A stretch of DNA of 64,000 nucleotides from Hansfordia pulvinata (taxonomy: Eukaryota > Ascomycota > Sordariomycetes > Xylariales), in NCBI GenBank assembly GCA_006538405.1, contig BJKQ01000003.1, forward strand, positions 930,001 through 994,000, in the 5' to 3' direction. The stretch's first letter is position 1; every line of letters starts with the position of its first letter. A model generated the notes under the pieces. The model was not told the DNA's origin. It was given only the letters and a program-made list of their open reading frames with translations, and did not search any database. Of the stretch, positions 36,756-47,301 are shown in pieces. The position numbers and the translations under genes are program-made.

Positions 36756-39358
36756 GATCTGGCGGTAAGATGGGTGGCGAGTGTTTCTCGCGTAGGTTTC
36801 TTTCTGTTTTCAGTGTAGGTGGTTTGATAGTCGCAGGTCTCGGTTCAGCGCTGGAGCCGGCGCGTGCTGATCCAGGACGCAAGAGACTGGCTCACGAAAG
36901 AAGACGGAAAAGATGGACCTCGCGACGACAGCTGGACATGGCAAGCTTCTTGAACGCAGGGTCGGGACGGGCGGGTGGAGCGAAAAGCGCCAAACGAGCG
37001 AGCAGCGTCGTGTCGGGACGGAGAAAGGCCAACAGCGAAAACGCCGGGGCCGTGTACGCGGACGAGCGAGGGGAGGTTGCTTGGCTGCTTGGCTGCTTGG
37101 CTTTGCTCGGCTCGGGGTGTGAATGGCTAGCTGGCTGGCCTCGCTGGAGTGTGGTGGTGGTGAAGCAGCGTCAGGAGCAGACCCGATCAGAGGGAGCAGC
37201 TGGGGCGCAGACAGAGCATCGGCAGATGGGACGCGAGGAAGCGTGCAAATGCAGAGCAACGGCGAGACGACGGGATGGATGACGGCGTGTGGGCTGGGCA
37301 CGCAGCGGCGGGACGGGGACGGCAGAGCCACAGGCGCAGACAGGACCTAGCAGCGCGTGGAGAGCCAAGCAGAGAGCAAGCCAAAAGCTGGGCTGACGAG
37401 GCTCATGTGGATCATGACGTTGAAATTGGGCTGTGCCTGGTAGCCGTAGGTACGAGTAGCGTCGAGATCCGCCCGGGGGCGCGGCGAGGATGGTGGTGGA
37501 TGGGCGAGTGGCAGGGATAGAGGAGGAAATGGTCCTGGTTGCGATCCACACGGCGGGACTTGACGGTGGTGGCTTCAACTGGGCCCACGAGTACCGCACA
37601 CCAAAAGGCGATACGAAGGTACAAGCTCGCGCCTGCACAGACCACTGGGGTGTGTCTGCCATTTGCGATTTCGTAGAAAGATCAACTGTACCGCTGCGGC
37701 TTCTCGCACTTCCTGAGCTGAAATACATCCATCAACTGCATCCGACATGCGCACTTTCCGCCTGGATGATACCTACCGTACCTACCTATGCAGATGGCAG
37801 GCAGATTGTATCTGGTGATGCCACCTGCAGGCATTCCACGCGCGCCGTCGAAAGTCGGCCTTATCGAACATGCGCGGGAGCCAGAACGAGCCGTCCTGTA
37901 CTACTCGTACGCGTACATGTATCATGTTATCCGGGCTGCTTGGTGCCACGACTCACCCCGCCAAACCCTCACACGCCATCTATCGACGCCCACTGACTTG
38001 GGCGCCTGGGTCGACCTAGAGCCATAGCCCAGCTCCCTGGGCACGTGTCCGGCACGTGTGTCTGTACGCCTGCCTGCGAATGCTGTCTTGCACTTTGTGC
38101 TGGGTTGCTGGCCCTCGTTAGGAGAGATATTGGTGAACGCATACCTGGAATTGCGGGTTGAAGACTGCCTGGGCCATCCCCAGCCGTGACGTATTGGCGC
38201 CACCACCTTGAGTGGTCGTTACACCTATGTCGGGTGTGGACTTCAGGTGGGCGCGGGCCGCACCAAAGACGGACCTGACGCTAATAAGAACACCACTACA
38301 GGTACACGTACAGGCACCGCAGGGGAGCCCCCTTCCATGGGGACCAGGTACCCGTCCACCTCCCGTCGACGCCATTTCCACGAGCACTCACTCTCACCTT
38401 TGTCAATGCCCCGCCACATCCGTGTCCTCCCCCCTGGCGCCCATCTCTCAAAGGGGGCATGCAGAGGCCCGAGCTAGACTGACTGCGTGTCGGCAATCCC
38501 AAAATACACTCGCAAGACGGCCATGCTTCCTGTCTACCTGTCAGCCATGAGTTCTGGTGCACGTGAAGACGCGCAAGGCTTCGGCTGAGAATACGGGTGG
38601 GCCCAGACGGCGCGGAAGCCGAGTACCTACAATGGAAGGGATTGGATGTACCGAAAATTATCTGATAACCTAAAGTACCCGGTACGAGTCGCACACAGAC
38701 AGGCGGGCCCCTTTGCTGGGGCCGGGAGATCGAGATTCCCCTTCCATCCTTGCCGTGCTCGTCTTCGTACAGACGACCCCCCCCCCCCCCCCCTTCTTCC
38801 GCCTTCCAGGTCGTGCGGCCATCCAATCGTGCAACTTTTCTATATGTACAAGTCGCATTTGCTCACTCCGAGTAGACCGCAGACTTGCACCGAAACTGGC
38901 CCCGGCCCCCTGTCCGTCCGTCCTGTATCCGAGATGGCATCCATGGGTCTCCCTCCCAGCACCCCGTCTGACAACACCAGACACATTGGCCTTGTCGTTG
39001 CAGCCAGGTATCAGACAGCGACCATGCGCTCGCTTGAACAGCGCCCCCTCATCATGCATGATTCGTGGCGTAACGTGTGCATCACTCGTACCCCGTCTCA
39101 CCACGACGCTTTCTTGATCCGCTCGCGTGCCCTTGCGGAAATCTTGATTGATTGACATGCAACTGTTCAGGTGTACAGGGAAGCTCAGGTAAGCAAGGAG
39201 GGTAACATGTATATACATCCTGGAGGCCCCCAAAAGACAGCATGCTTGCTATGCGAATCAATGTAGTATAACAAGAAATCCCCAGATGCTGACCCGCCGT
39301 GATCTGGAAACGATTGAAAAGAAGAGCCCTACTCGTATGCAGTGGCGACCTGACGTCT
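36756..39358. other. Intergenic spacer
   Basis: About 2.6 kb without a supportable gene. It contains a C17 homopolymer at 38777-38793, TACTCGTA-type copies at 37451-37458, 37902-37909 and 39330-39337, and TACCTACCTA near 37773. One TACTCGTA copy lies just 22 bases past the hydrolase stop codon. Confidence 0.55.
38777..38793. repeat. C17 homopolymer
   Basis: Seventeen consecutive C residues in noncoding DNA. Confidence 0.95.
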
Positions 39359-40744
39359 TCAGCGGCCTTTTCTGGCCCAAAGGTCCTTCAAAGGCGACGA
39401 ACTCCTATCCCGAGCGCGCCCGGTGCCCATGCCGCCGCCCCCGCCGTCGCTCTCGTCGCCCGCCGCCTCTTCGAATATCCTCTTCATGTGCCTCGTGCAC
39501 TCCCCGTACAGCCTCTCCGACTTCTTCGGGGGCCGCAGCGGGTTTGGCCCCTTGTCCCAGCCGTGCGCGACGCCGTGGATCTCGTTGTAGTGGACGCTCT
39601 TGCCGACCTCGGCGCCCTTGAGCCGCGCCACCAGCTGCTGGCCCTCGTACAGCAGCATGTCGAGCCCGCACGTGTAGAACAGGATGTGCCGCGGCAGGGC
39701 GGCGCGGAGCAGCTCGTCGGGGGCCTTGGACGGTGACAGGCACGGGTCGGCCAGGTTGAGCTCGGGCGGGTACAGGTACGAGGCGTCGAACAGCGTCGTC
39801 AGCGTCGGGGAGAGCGTCTGGTCCGGGCGGACCGCCGACGCCCGCCGCTGCGCCCGCGTCAGCGTGTAGTCGGTGATGGGGTACCAGGCGGCGACGGCCA
39901 CGATGCGCATCTCCGCCGGGCCGGGCACCTCGATCTCGTGCCGCCGGAGCTGCTCGATCCGGATCGGCGCCGTGATGGCCACGTTGCCGCCCGCCGAGAA
40001 GCCCGAGGTCGCGATCCGGAGCGGGTCGATGCGGTACTCGGCCGCGTTGCGCGCGACGTGCAGGATGGCGTCCGCCCCGTCGTCGACGGCCGTCGGGAAG
40101 GGGTACTCGGGCGCCAGCCGGTAGGCCACCGAGACGAACACGGCGCCGGCCGTCTCGACGACGAACCGCGCGAACCGCGCGTCGTCGGACGCGTTGCCGA
40201 TGGTGAAGCCGCCGCCGTGGTAGTTGACGACGACGGGCCACCGCGCCCCCGCGTCGAGCGCGTCGTACTGCGCGGGCAGGTAGAACTGCAGGTCGAAGGT
40301 GCCCTCGACCTCGGCGATGGTCGACGAGATGGTCCGGGTGAAGCTGGGGCTGGGGGGCCGGGGCGGCGCCAGGAAGTGCAGGTTCATCCCGATGCACTGC
40401 AGCGATCTCCACCACCCGGCCGAGGACCGGAGCTGCTCCCGGGACGGCGGCGGGCCCGTCTTGTCGACGGCCTTGGAGTACTTGCGCTTCCCCGACAGCG
40501 TCGGCCGCTGCCAGAAGGTCGGCCGCTTCGGCGGTATCTGGGGTCTATGCTTGTCTTGCTGTGGCGGGGGCGGCGATGAGTCGGTCTGGGCGATGGCGCC
40601 CTTGGGGTCGTCTTCGGAGGACGAGGTCGCGAGCTGCGGGTCTGTCGGCGGCGGCGATGCCGGCGCGGGCTCCGGGCCTGGAGGGCACGGGACCGCCGGC
40701 TTCATGGTGGAGGGAATGTGAATATGGGGTTCCATGACAGACAC
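39359..40744 (-). CDS. HSL-family alpha/beta hydrolase, candidate ergosteryl-aspartate hydrolase
   Basis: A single uninterrupted exon of 461 aa. It has the oxyanion-hole motif NYHGGGFTIG (about 175-183), the nucleophile elbow TSGFSAGGN (Ser250), and the likely Asp362 (GLDMLLYE) and His394 (EIHGVAHGW) of a catalytic triad; AYRLAPEYPFPTAVDD is typical of the hormone-sensitive-lipase group (Abhydrolase_3). The first about 100 residues are Pro/Ser-rich and disordered. It hydrolyses esters; the substrate is not shown by sequence. The gene is transcribed divergently from erdS, with 2.6 kb between the starts. In the published ergosteryl-aspartate pathway a dedicated alpha/beta hydrolase, ErdH, removes Asp, and I recall it being encoded near erdS in some fungi. 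This makes it a candidate ErdH, by position only. Codon use is strongly GC-ending. Confidence 0.87.
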   Translation of the reverse strand: MSVMEPHIHIPSTMKPAVPCPPGPEPAPASPPPTDPQLATSSSEDDPKGAIAQTDSSPPPPQQDKHRPQIPPKRPTFWQRPTLSGKRKYSKAVDKTGPPPSREQLRSSAGWWRSLQCIGMNLHFLAPPRPPSPSFTRTISSTIAEVEGTFDLQFYLPAQYDALDAGARWPVVVNYHGGGFTIGNASDDARFARFVVETAGAVFVSVAYRLAPEYPFPTAVDDGADAILHVARNAAEYRIDPLRIATSGFSAGGNVAITAPIRIEQLRRHEIEVPGPAEMRIVAVAAWYPITDYTLTRAQRRASAVRPDQTLSPTLTTLFDASYLYPPELNLADPCLSPSKAPDELLRAALPRHILFYTCGLDMLLYEGQQLVARLKGAEVGKSVHYNEIHGVAHGWDKGPNPLRPPKKSERLYGECTRHMKRIFEEAAGDESDGGGGGMGTGRARDRSSSPLKDLWARKGR

Positions 40745-43380
40745 CTGGGCGGGCCAGGGACTGGCCGGGTTGCAGGTGGTCGCGAGAGAGAGAGAGGGAG
40801 GGGGCGGGAGAGCCTCCGGCTGGAACGAACGGCTTTGACTTTACTCGCACACGCGCTGTTAGAACTATCGACTCTTTGACTTTGACTCTGGCTCTGGCTC
40901 TGGCATCTACGAGTATTGCGGGCTCTAGACATGCGCCAAGACTTTGAATGGCGGTTGCGCGTGTTTCTGTGAAGTTGTTTTCGTGCTGTAGCAGAGCAGG
41001 TTGGGGCGCGTCAGTCGGGTTCCCAGTGAACCTGCAGGCGGCGAGGATAATGCAGTGCAGCATCCACGGCGGAGATCCCCGATGACGTTATGCTGACTTC
41101 CAGGTTTCTGCCAGTGGGGCTAAAAGCCAGTGGTTTGTGTTTTGAGCTTGAGTACTCGTACTTGGGTACCTATGCCAAGGTTATCTCTAAGTACAAGCGT
41201 CAAGTATATCTACCTACCTAAGTCATGCAGAGGCGCCACTCACAATGACGACTTCGAACGGTACGCGCGCCAGAAAACATGAGCAGGCTTTCAGTCGTCA
41301 GAATGCGCTCGTGGGAACGGCCCAACAAAGTGCCTAGATACCTTACCTGTGTGCCTACGCCAACGTGGTCCCGGCGGGAAGAAAACAATGGCAGGCTCGG
41401 CTGCCGTCCAGGTACGAGTGAACATCCATTGAATTACTCGTACGGAAGTGAAAATACCTGCGCACGCACTCAAGATGCAGTCAATCGAGCGGACCACGCC
41501 GGCTAACCCTGCAGTGAAATTGCCAGCAGCGCAAGGGCCCACGGGCGAGAGGCGAGACCGCTCGATCATCGATGAAACCGGCCCACGCGCCCCGGGGGCG
41601 CCTCCTTTGTGTGCATGCACCCACGCACCGCGGCTCCCAAGCACGCCAGGCCTGCGGGAGCCGGCGCCGTTTGCCGGTCGAGACTACTGGCTCGTGGGAC
41701 GCGCGTGGGATGGAATTGCCCGACACGCACAAGGGGATCGGGATCGAGAAGCGACAAGAACCGTGGGTCGGTAAAAAGGCCATGTGCTCGACAGTGACTA
41801 GTACAATACGATGGACCGCGTAGCGCGTACTGGCGGCACCAAAGTACTGATAGAAAGGGTAGAGTGGCCGATTCATCACTGTGATGGTACGGGTATTCGC
41901 AACGAGCATCCGTGTCTCTTGCTCGGACAGAACCGGGCCCGTCAATTGCGGCAAACGAGTGATTCACGCGCAACCGACAGTCTAGGCCCAGCATCATTCA
42001 TATAATGGAACCGCGGGCACTCTTCGGCGCGCCGACGTTGCTGTACGAGTACGTGCCAGAGATTTGCTCTCGTATCTAGCAGAGGGGACAGATGGCAGCA
42101 GGGCCCTGCACGCCGGGCAGATCGCTTCCAAGCACCGCCATCGCCCAGCCCCTCGTGCGCCCCAGACTCCAGCCTCCACCATTCCGACCCTGTCTCGACG
42201 CCAAAGCGTGTAGGTCTGGCAGCAGTGACGTCAGAGCGACGGCGTCTCAGCCAGAAAACGGGGCCCTGTTTCCTGAATCGACAGTCCTGGCCTCGTTGGG
42301 CGTTTTTGATTGGCCCTTTTCTCCCGCTAGCGCAAAGCCCGGCCAAGAAGCTCCGGTCAGCACGATTATGCCACCCAGCGCGGCCTAACGGATGGGTACC
42401 TGCGGCAGCCGTCGGTTTCTCGTGGTGGCGCAAGGTACCACCGGGCAATCCTATCCCCCATGGCATTACCCAAGTCATACGTCCATCTACGAGAATCATG
42501 CGCGCCGTGCCTGCGGCTACGTGGGCCAACGAGTCTCCTTGTGTGTCAGTCAGTGATCCGGATCACTCCTAGATATCTCCAGTGTATTGTATTGCGTGGT
42601 CCGACGCCAGTCCAGGTACCTCTGGATGGATGTTGAGGGATCACGGTTTGCGGCAAGTCGTGGGCTGCACATTGCGTGAATCAATCAACTGTAGATGGGC
42701 TCGTAGTGAGCCCGGCCAGCCTCCAATCATGCGAACCAGCCAGGTAGGTACATACATAGGTGGGAAGGGACATCTGGTTGGCACCTTCAGTTCGTCACGA
42801 ACGAGTAGGTAGGTGCAATCACAGGCGCTGCTCCTGCCAAGATGGATGGATGTACAGTGGCTGCCGCGATCATCGCTCAGGTACATGTACCGCGCGACGG
42901 CAGGCTGCCCTTACTCATCCCACTACCACCGGGCGTCAGATGGGATTTTGCAACATCGCGATTGCGACTCGAGCCCACTCCTGGCAGGGATCCCTGTGCC
43001 CGCCGCCGTTCGACTCCGGCCAGACCTCAGTCTCCCGTTTATTATCCCTTGGCCCCGGCTGGATAATCCACACCGCCGACCGCCCGTGCCTGCCCAGACC
43101 CGAACTCTATCTCATACCAGCCAAGGGCCGGCCTCCCACCCTGTCGATTTTCAGATCGTGCCTTTCCACCCATCCCACCGGTAGCTTCGCCCACGTTGGC
43201 CCTCTCAGCATTCTGTTGTTCTGTCTGCCCGGCGAGACCTCCTCACCCGTGCCACCTGGAGAGCGAGGAAACGAGTGCGAGGCGAGTCTGGTTACGAGAG
43301 CGACCGCTGCGACAGCGACGCCACCGAATTGCGCCGCTCACAGCTTCCCCGCTACGCACGGCACCGCCGCGCTGCCCATC
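40745..43380. promoter_or_regulatory. Divergent promoter region between hydrolase and erdS
   Basis: About 2.6 kb. It carries four TACTCGTA/TACGAGTA copies (40908-40915, 41153-41160, 41435-41442, 42044-42051), the highest density in the window, and TACCTA/TAGGTA clusters at 41211-41220, 42743-42752 and 42803-42813. A short TCTGGC repeat lies near 40885-40903. No gene is supported. If the two genes form one pathway, this stretch contains their shared control region. Confidence 0.5.
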
Positions 43381-46123
43381 ATGTCTTCGGGCGGCTTCAG
43401 CTTCAAGAAGCCCCTTTTGGTGCTCAACCGCGTCATAGGCCACTCCACCGCCAAGAACCACATCACCAAGATCAAGCTCGGCGACACCGAGGCCCTCGAG
43501 GAGGAGCGCCAGAAGAAGCACCTCAAGAACATTCACCAGAGCCGCGAGAAGAAGAAGTCGCAGCAAGAAGAGCGCAAATCGCTGCAATCCAAGCGCAAGA
43601 CCGCCGAAGAAGCCGCCCGCGCCAAGGACCCCCCGCGATAGGCAAACGGTATGGCAACTCGGAGGTCGACGGGGCTCCGCCCTCCTTCATGCTCGAGGAC
43701 CTGTCTGCGGACCAGGTCGGCCAATCCATCGAATTCGTTGCCCGTGTTCACCACACCCGAAATGTGAGCTCGAAGCTGGCCTTCATCCTGCTGCGACAGC
43801 AGGTCGACACGGTCCAGGCTGTTTTGCAGGTTCGCGACGGCGTTGTGTCCGAGGCCTTTGTGCGCTGGGCTGAGCATCTCAATGCCGAGAGCTTAGTTCA
43901 CGTCAAGGGCGAAGTACGCAAGGCTCCCGAGAGTATCAAGACCTGCAGCATCCACGATCTCGAGATACACATTGACAGCATGCACGTGCTCGTGAGCGTG
44001 GAGGAGCCCCTGGCCATTGACGTCTATGGAATGGACCAAGTCGAGGAGAATGAGGAGACGAAGGAGAAGCAGCTGCTCGCCTCCAACCGCGTCCGCAATG
44101 CCAACAGAATCATCTTTCTTCGCACGCCGGTGATGCAGAGCGTCTTCCGGATTCGGTCGACTGTCTGCAACGTCTTTCGCGCCACCTTGACAGACAGGGA
44201 CTTCATTGAGATCCAGACTCCGAAGTTGCAGCCTGCTGCGACCGAGTCCGGCGCCGAGGTTTTCCAAGTCAAATATTTCAACAGAACTGCCTTCCTGGCA
44301 CAAAGCCCCCAATTGGCCAAGCAGATGGCCATCTCCGCTGACATGGACCGTGTCTTCGAGGTTGGACCCGTTTTCCGAGCCGAGGACAGCAACACTCACC
44401 GACACTTGACCGAGTACACTGGCCTGGACCTCGAGATGACCATCAAGGAGGACTACCACGAAGCGATGGATGTGATCGACGGTTTCTTCAAGAATCTTTT
44501 CACCAGCATCTACAGGCGACACCGGAAAGAAATAGAGAACATCAAGACGAGATTCCCTCACGAGGATCTGGTTTGGTTAGAAGAGACACCCCGCCTGACC
44601 TTCAAGGAAGGCGTTCAGTTGCTAAATGCTTCGGGCTGGAAGGACGACGAGGGCAAGCCCGCCGATGAAAACGAAGATCTCAGCACCCGCGCCGAGATTC
44701 GTCTAGGGCAGCTGATCAAGGAGAAGTACAAGACAGACTTCTACATTCTGGACAAGTTCCCGGCCTCTGCCCGGCCCTTTTACACCCACCTCGACGCCAA
44801 TGACAGCTCTGTCACAAACTCCTTCGATATCTTCATCAGGGGCCAAGAAGTGACTACCGGAGGTCAAAGAATCAACAAGCCTCACCTGCTCCGTGAGAGG
44901 ATGGACAAGGCCAATGTCGACCCCGACACGATGGAGGAGTACATGCAGGCTTTCGATTGGGGCGCGCCGCTGCATGCCGGGTGCGGAATCGGCCTCGAGC
45001 GCGTTCTTTTCCTGCTGCTCAACCTGGGCGACGTCCGCAACGCCACCCTGTTCCCTCGTGACCCAAGTCGCTGCCGGAGAAGAAGATTGTACCCGGCGAG
45101 AAGCTGCCCTTCCCAGATGCCGACACCATCGACTATGCTTTCAAGGGCTCGCATGACCACGTCCACCTGCCAGACTTGGATCAGCTCATCGCCAACTACG
45201 GCGACGCCACTAACACCTCCTGGCTTGATGATCGATACAAGGTCTGGCGAGACACCACCACGGGCGCAGCTGTGGGTTACGCCGAAGAGAACGGCTATGC
45301 CGTGGTCATGGGCAACCCGCTTTGCGATCCTCGCCAGTATTCCATCGTCATCGGTGCCTTCCTCAAGTTCTTGAAGGACTCTGAAGACCTCCGACCGATC
45401 TGGATCCTTGTTTCCGCCGAGGTTGAGGAGATTCTGGGCTCCAAGCTCGGATGGCGATCTTTGAGCTGTGTTGCCGAGGAGCGCGTCGACGTGAACAATG
45501 CCAACAAAGTCACGAAGAAAGAGCGTCAAGCTGCCAAGGCCGACATCAAGATTTTCGAAACCACTCTTGGCGAGCGCGTGCCCGACGACGTGAAGGAGAA
45601 GATCGACAAGAGAATCGAGGAATGGAAAGAAGGCCGGAAAGGCAGCAAGCAGGTGCACATCACCGAGGTGAGCCCGTGGCTATCCGAAGACTACCGCCGC
45701 TATCTCTGGGCGGTGGACAAGGACGGTCAGATTGCGAGCTTGGTCATCCTGCACCGCCTCTCCCCCACCAACGGCTACCAAGTCAAGTTTGCTCTCGACT
45801 TCCCGGGATCGCCATCTGGTACAATCGAGGCCGTCATCTCCAAGGCCATCCAGGTGATCCAGGCTTCGGGTGTTCAGAGCGTCACCTTTGGCGCAGGCGC
45901 GCAGGGCACGCTGGATATCGGACACAACCTGGGCGGCTTGAGAGCGCGCGTCATCAGCCGGACATACGAGGCTGTCGCGAAGCAACTCAAGCTGGTTGCC
46001 AAGAGCGAGTTCCGAGAGAAGTTCGGCGCCAAGAACGACCCTGTCTACATCTGCTACCCGCCTTTGGGGCTGGGCGTGTCGGGCGCCCGCACCCTGGTCA
46101 AGTTCTTCGAAGACGAGATGTAG
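43381..46123 (+). CDS. erdS: ErdS: aspartyl-tRNA synthetase fused to DUF2156 (ergosteryl-3beta-O-aspartate synthase)
   Basis: About 914 aa in one exon. ErdS charges tRNA-Asp and uses the Asp-tRNA to esterify ergosterol, giving ergosteryl-aspartate. The N-terminus has a Lys/Glu-rich helix (residues 35-80). An OB-fold anticodon-binding region follows (VGQSIEFVARVHHTRN...), then a class II aspartyl-tRNA synthetase core: TPKLQPAATESGAEVF, motif 2 FRAEDSNTHRHLTEYTGLD (about 330-348) and motif 3 GCGIGLERVLFLLLNLGD (about 535-552). After KSLPEKKIVPGEKLPFP comes the DUF2156/LPG-synthase C-terminal domain (about 600-914): AVVMGNPLCDPRQY, ITEVSPWLSEDYRRYLW, LVILHRLSP, KFALDFPGSPSGTIE, FREKFGAKNDPVYICYP. 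The start at 43381 follows CCATC. The frame breaks twice: C6 at 43629-43634 and C3 at 45062-45064. One added C at each gives 2745 nt and the expected fusion. It is not a separate housekeeping AspRS. Confidence 0.93.
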
Positions 46124-47301
46124 TCGACCCGCGTCTTCCGATTTGGCCTGCTACGGAGCTTCGCGGCTCTCTTCTCATCTCTTTGGATTGACGGGATTTC
46201 CTACTTTCTTGCATGAGTACACGCGCAACGCCGGATCGCGGGTCTCGCTTCAGATACGCGTCAGGCTCGGACGATATGTCTCCTACAGATACATTTCTGC
46301 CCTTCCGGTAGATTTCCCGGATATTGGTTATGTTTGGACTAGAGCGCGGCGCTACAGCAGTGTACGCTCGTCTTTTTTCTTTCTTTTTTTTGACATCTTG
46401 TAATTTCTTCTTGATTTTCTTTTGTATGCACCTCTGCGCCATATACCCGGGAGCTTCGAGAAGTCTTGTTGTGTCCATCCCACGCGATCAGAAAACCCCC
46501 ACAATGGCCCGCGAGAAGGGGGTCAAGGGGGCAGCGCCGCCCACCAGTACGTGTACAAACCGTAGCAACAGTGGCGAGAAGGAGAGGGAATGGGCTTTTC
46601 TCTTGTTCACTATGAGCTCGGTCTATTAATTAGCTAGGCAATGCATATTCTCAGGGTTCTCATCCAGTTCCTTCCTCCCTTGCTTCGTCTCTGTAATGAG
46701 CTCACCAGCCCCATCAGTGGTTAGTAGAGGAATTACGTTATGCACTGTGACTGATCTTCTGGGAACTCAAACAGATACTTGTTAAGGCGCAGGTCAATTA
46801 CAAGGGCCCTAATGGTCTTGCGTGGCCCCGACGGCGGGTGGGCGAGGAGCGGTTGAGATCGCAAGTCGGGATACTGTATTCTTTGGTGCCCGTTGGTCAC
46901 GCGGTCGGCTGGCTGACGACGCAGCTGTTCGAGTCACTCTTGCTCGTGCGCGCGTGCTATAAACAAGTTGATACTGCGATCGCATTCTGTCATGCTTTCT
47001 ACCTTTTCTGCTTGTCTTTGGATCACAGTTACCAAGCACAGAGCAACGTCTCCTGTGCATGCCCCTTCTTCTCGGCCTTGATCTAACACCCTGTTCCATT
47101 CCGCCCATCTACAGCTTTAATGTGCCCTGCCCAACTGGGGGCTTCTAGGGCCCGCCATTCCCTCCCCTTCGCTCGTTTGACCGTCACCCAAAATCTCACG
47201 TCTCGCGCCTGCGAGATGTATCGTCCCATTGTGGCTGCCAATCGAGCCGGTGGCCGCCCAAGCACCCACATCCAAAAAGTAGGATTCGAAAATATGATTC
47301 A
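46124..47301. other. Convergent 3' spacer
   Basis: About 1.2 kb between convergent erdS and the RNase H gene. It includes a T-rich stretch near 46374-46425. No gene is supported. Confidence 0.5.
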
